Shown here piece by piece: positions 1 through 7,105 of a DNA stretch of 33,338 nucleotides. Source of the DNA: Gemmatimonadota bacterium (lineage in GTDB: Bacteria; Gemmatimonadota; Gemmatimonadetes; Gemmatimonadales; GWC2-71-9). The stretch covers positions 1-33,338 of the forward strand of contig QHVB01000041.1 in NCBI GenBank assembly GCA_003222195.1. The letters are read 5' to 3'. The number at the start of each line of letters is the position of its first letter. Position 1 is the stretch's first letter. Both the position numbers and the translations under genes were made by a program. Below the pieces are notes generated by a model. It had not been told where the DNA came from, did no database searches, and saw only the letters and a program-made list of their open reading frames with translations.

Positions 1-170
1 CCCGCGCGAAGGTCACTCGCCACCACCCGGCCTTGCAGATACGGGCTCTTCGGCCCAGACAACCGTGCGGGCTTGCAGCGAGTACGCGAGCGACGCCCTG
101 GCTTAAGGTCGGCCTTCTCGGCCCGGGACGGTACGGGCTGTCGCCCACCCACTCGAATTGGCTTCTTCAT
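1..170 (-). CDS. possible N-terminal part of an unknown basic protein, cut by window edge
   Basis: On the minus strand an ATG at 170 (MKKPIRVGG...) opens a frame that stays open to the window edge, about 56 codons. It has a weak AGGG about 7 nt upstream. The product would be rich in Arg, Lys and Pro and matches no family I recognise. The third-position GC bias is less clear than in neighbouring genes. The stretch could equally be non-coding; other frames are also open, and I see no tRNA, tmRNA or RNase P RNA motif. Confidence 0.2.
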   Translation of the reverse strand, partial: MKKPIRVGGRQPVPSRAEKADLKPGRRSRTRCKPARLSGPKSPYLQGRVVASDLRA

Positions 171-177
171 CGGCGCC

Positions 178-228
178 CTGTCCATACATACAAGGACAGA
201 GTCTGCCGAGCACACCCTTCAGGGTGTG
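178..228. repeat. dispersed palindromic repeat, modules D (variant) and E
   Basis: Module D is a degenerate hairpin CTGTCC...GGACAG with an enlarged loop (178-199). Module E is the palindrome CACACCCTTCAGGGTGTG (211-228), linked by a GCCGAG spacer. The same D-E pair recurs at 14617-14660 and 26944-26987. It lies downstream of the convergent small gene ending at 242. Confidence 0.85.
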
Positions 229-241
229 AAACAAACGGGTG

Positions 242-541
242 CTAGCGCGGATTCGCGTGTGCCCGCAGCAGCTCGTCCAGCCGTTCCCGCAGATCCGGCC
301 GGATCGTGTCGTCGAGATCGATGTTGTGCGTGGCGAGCATATTCTGAATGTCGATCGTGTCGAGCCCGGCGCTGCGGGCCTCTTCGATGACGTTGATGAA
401 GTGGAGGCGCGCTTCCTGGATGAGGGTACCGAATTGACTGGGTCCCCGTTCGCCGAGGGCGAGCGCCAGCAAGTAGAGGTCGCGCGCCGCATCGAGCCGG
501 TGGGCGAGGTAGGCGGCGGTGCGATCGGGAATGTCACTCAT
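242..541 (-). CDS. small conserved protein of unknown function, copy 1 (99 aa)
   Basis: The start is set at ATG 541 (MSDIPDRT...), which has an AAAGG Shine-Dalgarno about 7 nt upstream. A longer frame reaching 607 exists but lacks this signal and homology. The protein is soluble and mostly helical by composition, with no signal peptide and no cysteines. It is clearly paralogous to the gene at 21237-21542: both share RLD-ARDLYLLALA-GERG, then IQEAR-HF-NVI, then AGLDT-DI--ML and IRP---RL-ELL at the same spacing. I do not recognise the family and assign no function. It stands alone between a repeat and the divergent RES-Xre module. Confidence 0.75.
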   Translation of the reverse strand: MSDIPDRTAAYLAHRLDAARDLYLLALALGERGPSQFGTLIQEARLHFINVIEEARSAGLDTIDIQNMLATHNIDLDDTIRPDLRERLDELLRAHANPR

Positions 542-654
542 GAACGGACCTTTCTGGGCTCTGCGCCTGTCCTGGATCACACTCGCAGGGCTCGGGCGCA
601 CGCGCAATCCGAGCCGCGCGAAAAGTCATAATCCGCCAGATCGACCGTGTGGCC

Positions 655-690
655 TTGACTCGGCCAGCTGCGCAACATTATTGTTGCGCA
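655..690 (+). promoter_or_regulatory. promoter and palindromic operator of the Xre-RES operon
   Basis: TTGACT (655-660) is a good -35 box; TATTGT (679-684) or TTATTG (678-683) fits a -10 at 18 or 17 nt. The -10 lies inside a perfect palindrome, TGCGCAACA-TTAT-TGTTGCGCA (669-690), which ends directly at the ATG at 691. There is no Shine-Dalgarno, so the transcript may be leaderless. A DNA-binding antitoxin bound here would cover both the -10 and the start, as expected for type II autoregulation (inference). Confidence 0.7.
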
Positions 691-1044
691 ATGGCCAGAC
701 GCGCTCGCAGCAACAAATCCGTGGTGAAGCAGCGCTACCAGGTCGCGAAAGTCGCCTTCCCCGACGATGCCGACCTGGCGCGCAGCCTCGGCGTGCATCG
801 CAGCGCCGTGGTGCGCTGGAAGCGCGGCGAGGCGCCCGCCGCGAAGAATTGGGAGCAGCTGGTGGGCCTCGATACGGTCGTGTCGTTGCTCGAAGGGTTC
901 TTGGAAGAGGTGTCGATCGCCAAGTGGTTGCGCGGCACCAACGCGCACCTCGGCGACCGGCGGCCCATCGATGTGATCCGCCAGGGACGCCTCTCCGAGG
1001 TCGTCGCCGCCATCGAGGCGGAAAAGGCCGGCGCCTTCGCCTGA
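691..1044 (+). CDS. Xre-family antitoxin of a RES-Xre toxin-antitoxin module
   Basis: The 117-aa product has an N-terminal helix-turn-helix-like segment (DLARSLGVHRSAVVRWKRG, about residues 31-49) and a C-terminal segment typical of the MbcA/ParS/Xre toxin-binding domain (VSLLEGFLEE..., then RPIDVIRQGRLSEVVAAIEA). In this family the C-terminal domain blocks the RES toxin, and the complex represses its own promoter. The start at 691 is preferred over an upstream in-frame codon at 649 because the operator and promoter end at 691. The TGA stop overlaps the next ATG by one base (TGATG), so translation is probably coupled. A paired antitoxin-toxin order and operator strongly support the assignment. 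Confidence 0.88.
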   Translation: MARRARSNKSVVKQRYQVAKVAFPDDADLARSLGVHRSAVVRWKRGEAPAAKNWEQLVGLDTVVSLLEGFLEEVSIAKWLRGTNAHLGDRRPIDVIRQGRLSEVVAAIEAEKAGAFA

Positions 1045-1601
1045 TGGGCGCGTCGGGGGCGGCGTGGCGGGTCTTTCCGTGGGACCCCGCCGCGCGACCG
1101 GGCGAGCCCTTTTCTCCGAGCTACATCCATCCCAATCAGGGCTCCGGCCGCTTCGATGTCGCGGGAAAACTGGTCGTCTATCTCGCCGAAACCGCCATTC
1201 ATGCCGTCGCGGAAAAACTGCAGCGCTTTCGCGGTCAGAAAATCAATCGCAAGGATCTGATCGAATCGGGGAAGACCCTGGCGCTCGTCGAAGGCCACCT
1301 GGGAAGCATCAAGCTCGCCGACCTCTGCGATCCCCAGACACTCGTGAAGTACGACATCAGGCCCGACGTATTGGCGAGTCGCGACATCACGAAGACGCAG
1401 GCCGTGGCAGCTGCACTACATAAGGAAGGGTTCGGGGGGCTGCGCTGGTGGTCCGCTTTGTCGGGCGATTGGCATACGATCGTCGTGTTTCAAGGCGAAA
1501 TCGAATATGGCCCGCCCGAACCGTTGACGATCGGCCACGAGGCCGTGCGCGAGGCTAGTGCGGCCCTGGGGATCCAAAGTTTCGCGCTGACCCGCGAATG
1601 A
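1044..1601 (+). CDS. RES-domain toxin (probable NAD+-degrading)
   Basis: The 185-aa protein has RES-family landmarks: WRVFPWDP near the N-terminus (Arg9), GSGRFDV (Arg36), VVYLAETAIHAVAE (Glu49) and GLRWWSALSG (Ser137). RES toxins such as MbcT and Res degrade NAD+; that activity is inferred from the family. The start overlaps the antitoxin stop by one base. The last 47 nt overlap, tail to tail, the C-terminal end of the beta-helix gene on the other strand. Length is normal for the family and all key residues appear present, so the toxin looks intact. Confidence 0.88.
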   Translation: MGASGAAWRVFPWDPAARPGEPFSPSYIHPNQGSGRFDVAGKLVVYLAETAIHAVAEKLQRFRGQKINRKDLIESGKTLALVEGHLGSIKLADLCDPQTLVKYDIRPDVLASRDITKTQAVAAALHKEGFGGLRWWSALSGDWHTIVVFQGEIEYGPPEPLTIGHEAVREASAALGIQSFALTRE

Positions 1602-3621
1602 TCTCCACCCGCAGCTCCACCCAGCCATCCACCTGCCGGTACTCGACCCGCAAGTTGTGCGTCCCCGGCGTGAGGGGCGCGTAATTCACCTCCGATTCGT
1701 GCGCCGTCCAATTGTCGATCGCCAGTACGCTGTCTACCCACACCCGGACCGCATCGTCGCTGATCGTCCGCAGTGAGTACGTGCCGCGCGGCAGCGTGAC
1801 GGTGCCGGTCGCACGCAGCGACCAATTGCGCTCGGGCAGGCCGCGGAATCGCGGTGGTGGCCGGTACCACAGATAGTCGAGTCTCGGCAGCGGTGGCACG
1901 GAGATAGCCGAATCCTCCAGCACGTGCTCGAAGTAGTTCGACGAATCGGTCCACGTGAAAAACCTGACGGCCCAATCGATCTGAGGCTGGAACCGGCTAT
2001 ACCAGAACCGCGTCCCGCGCGAGACGAGTGTCACCGACCAATCGTCGCGTGCGCTCGGGGTGACGAGAATCGTGTCGCCGCTGAACCCCCGCGTGGTCGA
2101 CAGTTCCGTGACACCACGCGAGACGAGGAGCCGCCACCGTTCGGGCGGTTGCGGGCCGAGCACCACGAACCGGTAGCGCGGCACCTCGCTCGAGTCCCGG
2201 CCGAGGAGCCACAGCTTGGGCGATTGCCAGTCGTAGGGGCCCCATTCGTCGACGATGATCGCGGACCGGTCGCGGCGACTCAGCTCAGATGCCGGCATGC
2301 TGTCGGGGGGGGGAACCGTGTCCCGCCGGTCGGGCACCGTATCCGCGTTGAGGGCGCCGACCTGGAAATCGGGTATCGGCTCCCACCGCAGTACCGAGTC
2401 CACGCCGTTGGCGCGATTGCGTTCGAACACCACGCCCTGAGTGTTGCGCACCCGCAACCCGACGTGATTGCCTACGAACGCGTTCCCCGTGATCCAGTAC
2501 GAGTGGCTGCGCGTGTCATGATGCTTGGGATAGCCCCATTCCGACGGCTGAATCGAATCCGCCCACAGGCGGATCGCGGTGGAATCGCGGTCGAACAGAT
2601 TACCGTCAATGGTGTTGTTCTGGCCGTGCTCGATCGCGATCCCCGTGCGGTTCCCGCGAAAGTCGTTGGCCGCGATCCGCGTCCCAAAGCTGTAGCCGCC
2701 CCACACACCGTACTCGCTGCCCCACGCGCGATTGCCGATGATGTCGTTGCGGCTGAACGTGACCTCGATGCCGTTCGCCGTGGCGTAGCTGACGTCGTTG
2801 CCGTAGAAGACGTTGTCGTTCGCCCCGCCGGTGCCTGAGTCCATCGTCGTCTGGCCGGCCCACAGAAAGATCCCGTCACCGCCGTGCGTCATCGAGTTGA
2901 AGGCGACGTAATTGCGGCAACTCTGCTCGAACAGCAGGAGATCGGCCGAGTCTTGACCACGGGAGTAACGGCCGTGGCTGTAGCCGCGGACGTTGTAGTC
3001 GAGCCGGTTGTGGACGATGGTGTCATCTGAGGAGCGATAGAGGCCGATCCCCAACCCCGAGTTGAACGAGAAGTTGTTGTCGCGAACTACCACGCCGGTC
3101 GAGCGGACGAGCATCAAGCCATTCATGCCACCCACCGCGACGTTCCCGCGCAGTTCCGCGCCTTTGACATCCTGGAGGTAGATGGCCGCGCCAAACCGCA
3201 GCCATTCATCCTTTTCGTTGTGGTGAAAGGAGAGCCAGTCGACCAGGCTCTCGTGCTCGAGCAGGCTGAAGAGTCTCGGCTTCCAGGTGTCGCTCACGTC
3301 GCTACCGCGAATCGTCAGTCGCTCGACGCCGCGCGCGAGAATCCCAAGCCGGTAGCCGTGGATGCGCGCGTTCAGGATCTGGATGTCGTGACCGCCGGCG
3401 ATCACGATGGCGGTGTCGCGGCGCTGATCGGGCTCGACCTCCGGACCGCTGCCCAGGAGGGTCGCGCCGCCGAAATCGACCTTGATGCTGTCGCCGCGAA
3501 TGGTGATGGGCGCGCCGGACAGGTGATACGTCTTCGTCTTGATGACCACGGACTGCGTGATCACCATGCCCGGCCGCAGCTCGATCGGGCCTTGCGCAAG
3601 CGCAAGGACTAGCAGCAGCAT
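1555..3621 (-). CDS. secreted right-handed parallel beta-helix protein with PA14-like C-terminus
   Basis: The 688-aa product starts with a short hydrophobic export signal (MLLLVLALAQG). Residues about 40-420 hold repeated short rungs of the NosD/pectate-lyase-like type (patterns such as N-I-GNRAWG, N-FRGNRTGIAIEHG, N-IDGNLFDRDSTAIRL). The last about 110 residues (SLRATGTVTLPRGTYSLRTISDDAVRVWVD...) resemble a PA14-type carbohydrate-binding domain. It is probably an exported or surface polysaccharide-binding or -cleaving protein; the substrate cannot be read. A stop lies 9 nt upstream of ATG 3621, so this start is fixed. CATAAG 8 nt upstream suggests a leaderless transcript. It is divergent from the antiporter by 11 nt and overlaps the RES gene at its 3' end by 47 nt. 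Confidence 0.85.
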   Translation of the reverse strand: MLLLVLALAQGPIELRPGMVITQSVVIKTKTYHLSGAPITIRGDSIKVDFGGATLLGSGPEVEPDQRRDTAIVIAGGHDIQILNARIHGYRLGILARGVERLTIRGSDVSDTWKPRLFSLLEHESLVDWLSFHHNEKDEWLRFGAAIYLQDVKGAELRGNVAVGGMNGLMLVRSTGVVVRDNNFSFNSGLGIGLYRSSDDTIVHNRLDYNVRGYSHGRYSRGQDSADLLLFEQSCRNYVAFNSMTHGGDGIFLWAGQTTMDSGTGGANDNVFYGNDVSYATANGIEVTFSRNDIIGNRAWGSEYGVWGGYSFGTRIAANDFRGNRTGIAIEHGQNNTIDGNLFDRDSTAIRLWADSIQPSEWGYPKHHDTRSHSYWITGNAFVGNHVGLRVRNTQGVVFERNRANGVDSVLRWEPIPDFQVGALNADTVPDRRDTVPPPDSMPASELSRRDRSAIIVDEWGPYDWQSPKLWLLGRDSSEVPRYRFVVLGPQPPERWRLLVSRGVTELSTTRGFSGDTILVTPSARDDWSVTLVSRGTRFWYSRFQPQIDWAVRFFTWTDSSNYFEHVLEDSAISVPPLPRLDYLWYRPPPRFRGLPERNWSLRATGTVTLPRGTYSLRTISDDAVRVWVDSVLAIDNWTAHESEVNYAPLTPGTHNLRVEYRQVDGWVELRVEIIRGSARNFGSPGPH

Positions 3622-3632
3622 GGTGCCAACTT

Positions 3633-4961
3633 ATGCTCGGCGCCCAGCTCCCGCTTGTCGCGGCCCTGCCCTTCGTCGCGCTGCTGTTCGCGATCGCCGT
3701 CCTGCCGCTCGGCGCCCCGCACTGGTGGCATCACAACCGCAACAAGGCAATCGTCGCCGCCGCGGCCGCGCTCCCGATACTCGTCTATTTCTGGTTTGAT
3801 CTCGGCGATCCGGGACGCGAGGTGCTGCACGAGAAATTCCACGAATACCTGAGCTTCATCGTCGTCATTGGCGCGCTGTTCGTCATCGCCGGCGGCATTC
3901 ACATCCAGGGCTCGCTCGCCGGCACGCCGCTCGTCAACACCGGCATGCTCAGTATCGGCGCGGTGCTGGCCAACCTGCTGGGCACCACCGGCGCCTCGGT
4001 GCTGCTGATCCGGCCACTCCTCCGGGCCAACAAGCGCCGCAAGCGCGTCGCCCACATCGTCATCTTCTTCATCTTCATCGTCGCGAACTGCGGTGGCCTG
4101 TTGACGCCCATCGGCGACCCGCCACTGCTGCTCGGCTTCCTGAAAGGCGTGCCGTTCACCTGGACGCTGCGGCTCTGGCCGCAGTGGCTCGCGATCAATG
4201 GCATCCTGCTCGTCCTGTTCAACTTCTGGGACCAATGGGCGCTGGATAAGGACGAGAAGGAGCTGCCGGGGTCGCAGCACGAGGAGGTGCTGGTCCACGA
4301 GCCGCTCCGCATCCAGGGCGCCGTCGAAATGCTCGTCCTGCTGGCCGTCATCGCGACGATCGTGACGGCGGGACGCGCCGCGGCGGCTGGACACCCGTGG
4401 CGACAGAACACGCGTGAAGTGGTGATCGTGGTGCTTGCGCTCGTTGGTTATGTCGCCGGGTCGCAGGAACGGCGGACCAAGAATGTCTTCTCGTTCGGGC
4501 CACTCATCGAGGTCGCCGTGCTGTTCGCCGGCATCTTCGCGACCATGGCGCCGGTGCTGGAAATGCTCAATGCCTGGGCCCAGCGACCCGATTTCGCCTT
4601 GAAGACCCCGGCGCATTTCTTTTGGACGGCGGGAGCGCTCTCGAGCGTGCTCGACAATGCGCCGACGTATCTCGCGTTCGCCGCGAGTGCCGCCGGGCTC
4701 CAGGGCATCGCGCCGCACGGCGCTTACATCGGAACGATGGTGCTGAACCCCGAAGCGGCGAAGCTCCTCGCGGCGATTTCGACCGGCTCCGTATTCTTCG
4801 GCGCGAACACGTACATCGGCAACGCGCCAAACTTCATGGTCAAAGCGATAGCCGAAGAGAACGGCCTGAAAATGCCGTCCTTCTTCGGCTATTTGGCCTA
4901 CAGCGTTGGAATCCTGCTGCCGCTGCTTGTGCTGGTCTCGCTCCTGTTCTTCAGGCCTTGA
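3633..4961 (+). CDS. sodium:proton antiporter, NhaD/CitM-like permease family
   Basis: The 442-aa protein has about ten to twelve hydrophobic segments. It carries the ion-transporter-superfamily signatures: an HEYLSFIVVIGALFVIAGGIHI block, GMLSIGAVLANLLGTTGASVLLIRP, NCGGLLTPIGDPPLLLGFLKG, and LSSVLDNAPTYLAF in the second half, plus GANTYIGNAPNFMVKAI. These paired GTTGAS and DNAPTY motifs are typical of inverted-repeat NhaD-type antiporters, which exchange Na+ for H+ at the inner membrane. Length fits the family. There is no Shine-Dalgarno before ATG 3633, which lies 11 nt from the divergent gene's start. The final 11 nt overlap the convergent TPR gene. Confidence 0.88.
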   Translation: MLGAQLPLVAALPFVALLFAIAVLPLGAPHWWHHNRNKAIVAAAAALPILVYFWFDLGDPGREVLHEKFHEYLSFIVVIGALFVIAGGIHIQGSLAGTPLVNTGMLSIGAVLANLLGTTGASVLLIRPLLRANKRRKRVAHIVIFFIFIVANCGGLLTPIGDPPLLLGFLKGVPFTWTLRLWPQWLAINGILLVLFNFWDQWALDKDEKELPGSQHEEVLVHEPLRIQGAVEMLVLLAVIATIVTAGRAAAAGHPWRQNTREVVIVVLALVGYVAGSQERRTKNVFSFGPLIEVAVLFAGIFATMAPVLEMLNAWAQRPDFALKTPAHFFWTAGALSSVLDNAPTYLAFAASAAGLQGIAPHGAYIGTMVLNPEAAKLLAAISTGSVFFGANTYIGNAPNFMVKAIAEENGLKMPSFFGYLAYSVGILLPLLVLVSLLFFRP

Positions 4962-6363
4962 TCTTCGCCGCGCGAATCCGCGCCGAGATGTTGTAGCCGT
5001 CGTCGAAATTCAGCTGCGGGTCGTTTAACACCTGATTCTTCAGCGCTCGAGCGTCTGTGAGGTTGCCCGCCGCCGCATAACATTCGGCGGTCAGCGCCCG
5101 CACCCACGCGTCATCGAGCGGCGCGCCCGCCAGCTGAGTCAGGGCGTCCTTGGGCTTGTTCTCCCGCAATGCGATGATCGCGTTTATGACGCTGGCATGT
5201 GTTGCAAACTCGTTATCGGGTTGCGCCAATGCGGCCAGCTTCTGCGTCGCCTGACGCGCGACGGTGATGTCTCCTCCGACGGCATGCGACGCCGCCGTCA
5301 ACTCAATCTGCATCGGGTCATCGGCACCGCCGGCCGCGGCTGCTGTAAGATGCGATGCGATCGCCGTGCCCCGCCCCAACTGTGCGTCAAAGAACGCCAT
5401 ATCCCGGTGGATTTGTGCAATGAGGCCGGGGCGGTTCAACGTCTGCGCGTCCCGCAGCGCGTTGGCGAACTGATCCATTCCTTCCTTGACCATCCCATCC
5501 ATCAAGAAGCTGCGGGCCAGGTCGCGCGTGTAACCGACGGTGGTGGCCTTCGATGGCGAATGCGCGATGGCGAGTTGGATTTGGCGCCGCGCATCGAGAC
5601 CGCGCCCGCTGAGCTGAGAGACTTCCGCAAGGCCCATGTACCCTTCGGCGAAGCTCGAATCGAGCTGCACGGCACGAGCGTAATGTGTCTGCGCTTCGCC
5701 CAAACGGCCGCTCCACTGCAGCAGCTCGGCATAGGAGTCGTGTGCGTTGGGCTGATCGGGGGCGAGCTCCACATACTTCCGAACCGCCGTGAATGCGCCG
5801 GCATGATCGCCGATCTGCCACAGGTTGTAGGCGAGAATGTTGTAGGCGGGCGCGTCGTCCGGGAACCGCTCCGTGACGGCACGCATGGCCGCGACGTTGC
5901 CGGGCACGGGCGTCGTGAGCGCAGCGTAAAACGCGACGTTGGGATCGCCCGGCAGCAACTTCGCCGCCGTTTCCCACAGCGGATGCGAGCGCGCGTTGTT
6001 GGGGAACTCGCGGATCGCGAGTGCGACGACTCGCTCACCAGTGGTGGCGGACGTCATCGTCGCGATGGCGCTGTCGATGGCGGCGTTGCGCTCGGCCTGC
6101 GTGAGACCCGGCACGAGCGCGGCGCGGAACACGCGCGCCAAGCCGAGGTTCTTGTCGATGTCCGTCGCGCGATCGAAGTGCATCACCGCGCGGCTAAAGA
6201 AGATATTGCGCCCGTCGGAGACACCCGCAAAAAAATGTCGCGAGGCCTCCTCGGACGTCGTCGTCACCCGCAGTCGTTCGGCGGCCGGCGACGCGACGGT
6301 GACCTGCTGCGCCGCGACAGGCAGCGCCAGGCCCAGCAAGGCGATGGCTACTAGAGCTCTCAT
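4951..6363 (-). CDS. secreted tetratricopeptide-repeat protein
   Basis: The 470-aa protein starts at ATG 6363 (MRALVAIALLGLALPVAAQQ), a clear signal peptide with an AVAAQ cleavage context and a GAGAGGGA Shine-Dalgarno. An upstream extension in the same frame would run through a terminator hairpin and is rejected. Residues about 60-330 contain helical pairs of the TPR type (for example AYNILAYNLWQIGDHAGAFTAVRKYVELAPDQPNAHDSYAELLQWSGRLGEA, cited only as positions about 185-240). The role is probably protein scaffolding in the periplasm. A promoter and an intrinsic terminator lie in its 5' leader (see 6386-6471). The 3' end overlaps the antiporter by 11 nt. Confidence 0.85.
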   Translation of the reverse strand: MRALVAIALLGLALPVAAQQVTVASPAAERLRVTTTSEEASRHFFAGVSDGRNIFFSRAVMHFDRATDIDKNLGLARVFRAALVPGLTQAERNAAIDSAIATMTSATTGERVVALAIREFPNNARSHPLWETAAKLLPGDPNVAFYAALTTPVPGNVAAMRAVTERFPDDAPAYNILAYNLWQIGDHAGAFTAVRKYVELAPDQPNAHDSYAELLQWSGRLGEAQTHYARAVQLDSSFAEGYMGLAEVSQLSGRGLDARRQIQLAIAHSPSKATTVGYTRDLARSFLMDGMVKEGMDQFANALRDAQTLNRPGLIAQIHRDMAFFDAQLGRGTAIASHLTAAAAGGADDPMQIELTAASHAVGGDITVARQATQKLAALAQPDNEFATHASVINAIIALRENKPKDALTQLAGAPLDDAWVRALTAECYAAAGNLTDARALKNQVLNDPQLNFDDGYNISARIRAAKIKA

Positions 6364-6385
6364 ACTTCCCTCTCTTGTGACGGAA

Positions 6386-6418
6386 CAAAAAGAGGCCCGG
6401 GCGAATGCCCGAGGCCTC
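6386..6418 (-). terminator. intrinsic terminator, possibly an attenuator
   Basis: On the minus strand the sequence forms a strong GC stem, GAGGCC-(T)CGGGC / GCCCG-GGCCTC with an ATTC-type loop, followed by TTTTTG. It would end transcription from the JAMM-like gene (stop at 6482). It also lies between a plausible promoter (6443-6471) and the TPR start (6363), so it may attenuate the TPR gene. Confidence 0.85.
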
Positions 6419-6442
6419 GAGATGATCAGACCGGACAAGAAC

Positions 6443-6471
6443 AGTATACCGGCGCGGCGGCCGGGTTGTAA
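6443..6471 (-). promoter_or_regulatory. candidate promoter of the TPR gene
   Basis: On the minus strand TTACAA (6471-6466), a 17-nt spacer and TATACT (6448-6443) fit a sigma70-type promoter with a good -10 and a weak -35. Transcription would start near 6436, upstream of the terminator hairpin. Confidence 0.5.
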
Positions 6472-6481
6472 GAGGCGAGTG

Positions 6482-7033
6482 CTAGTGCGCTGCGCGCAAC
6501 TCGATCTGCCCTGGCACCGGATCGCCGCGCAGAGCGTTACGGGCGGCCAGGTTGCGCACCTGCTCGCGCGACCACCAGCACCACGTCGTGGCGTCGACCG
6601 CGACGACCACAAACGGCTGGCCGACCTGCGAGGCGGTGTGGATATCGGTCTCCGACAGCGCACACAAGTCCCGCGGCGTCATATTCGGATCGCCGAGCGG
6701 ACGCGCGTAACCGGGGGCGGGCCCGCCCTGCATCGCGCTGCTGGCCCGCGGCTCGCGCGGATGATTGTGCCAGATCGCGATCGCTTCCTTGGGGCAGGGA
6801 CCGAACGTCGCGTGATCGGACGCCGAGAGCTGCGGATCGGGCATCGTGAAGCCCACCGCCACAGCCGTATCCCCATTCGTCGTCCCCGTCAAGCAGAGCA
6901 CGATCTCGTTATGGAGTCCCGCCGCGAGTGTCTGGAGACGCGACAGCAGCCCGGGCTCGACGACGAGTCGAGCCGGCGGCGTGGGGGGAGGCCCCGACAG
7001 AGCGAGAGCGAGTGCGGTGACGAGAGCGATCAC
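6482..7033 (-). CDS. exported JAMM/JAB-like metalloprotein
   Basis: With the GTG start at 7033 the product is 183 aa and begins with a signal-like MIALVTALALALSG. The body carries the JAMM pattern: Glu43 (NEIVLCLTG), His89-Asn-His91-Pro (AIAIWHNHP) and, after an insertion of about 30 residues, Ser127-x-x-Asp130 (LSETDIHTA). In JAB1/MPN and RadC families these residues bind zinc and position water for isopeptide or peptide cleavage. The long, Gly/Pro-rich insertion between HNHP and SxxD is unusual, and so is export. A GTG at 7081 is an alternative start; frames reaching further upstream would run into the helicase gene. The gene is followed by a strong terminator. Fold assignment is by motif only. 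Confidence 0.6.
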   Translation of the reverse strand: MIALVTALALALSGPPPTPPARLVVEPGLLSRLQTLAAGLHNEIVLCLTGTTNGDTAVAVGFTMPDPQLSASDHATFGPCPKEAIAIWHNHPREPRASSAMQGGPAPGYARPLGDPNMTPRDLCALSETDIHTASQVGQPFVVVAVDATTWCWWSREQVRNLAARNALRGDPVPGQIELRAAH

Positions 7034-7105
7034 GCCATCAAAGCTGAGGCAAACAGCGTGCCAGACCGTGACGGAAGTCACCTTTGACCGTAAAATGAGG
7101 AGCGG

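Noticed and set aside
1-177. Possible structured RNA such as tmRNA or RNase P
   Set aside because: No tag sequence, no tRNA-like end and no conserved P4 motif were found.
519-1043. Upstream extension of the RES toxin frame
   Set aside because: It would overlap the whole antitoxin gene; ATG 1044 overlapping the antitoxin stop is the expected start.
3609-4718. Long open frame antisense to the antiporter
   Set aside because: It is rich in Arg, Glu and Asp with no domain, and lies wholly opposite a clear membrane-protein gene; it arises from GC-rich codon structure.
5197-6354. 385-codon plus-strand frame opposite the TPR gene
   Set aside because: It is antisense to a gene with a signal peptide and TPR repeats and shows no domain.
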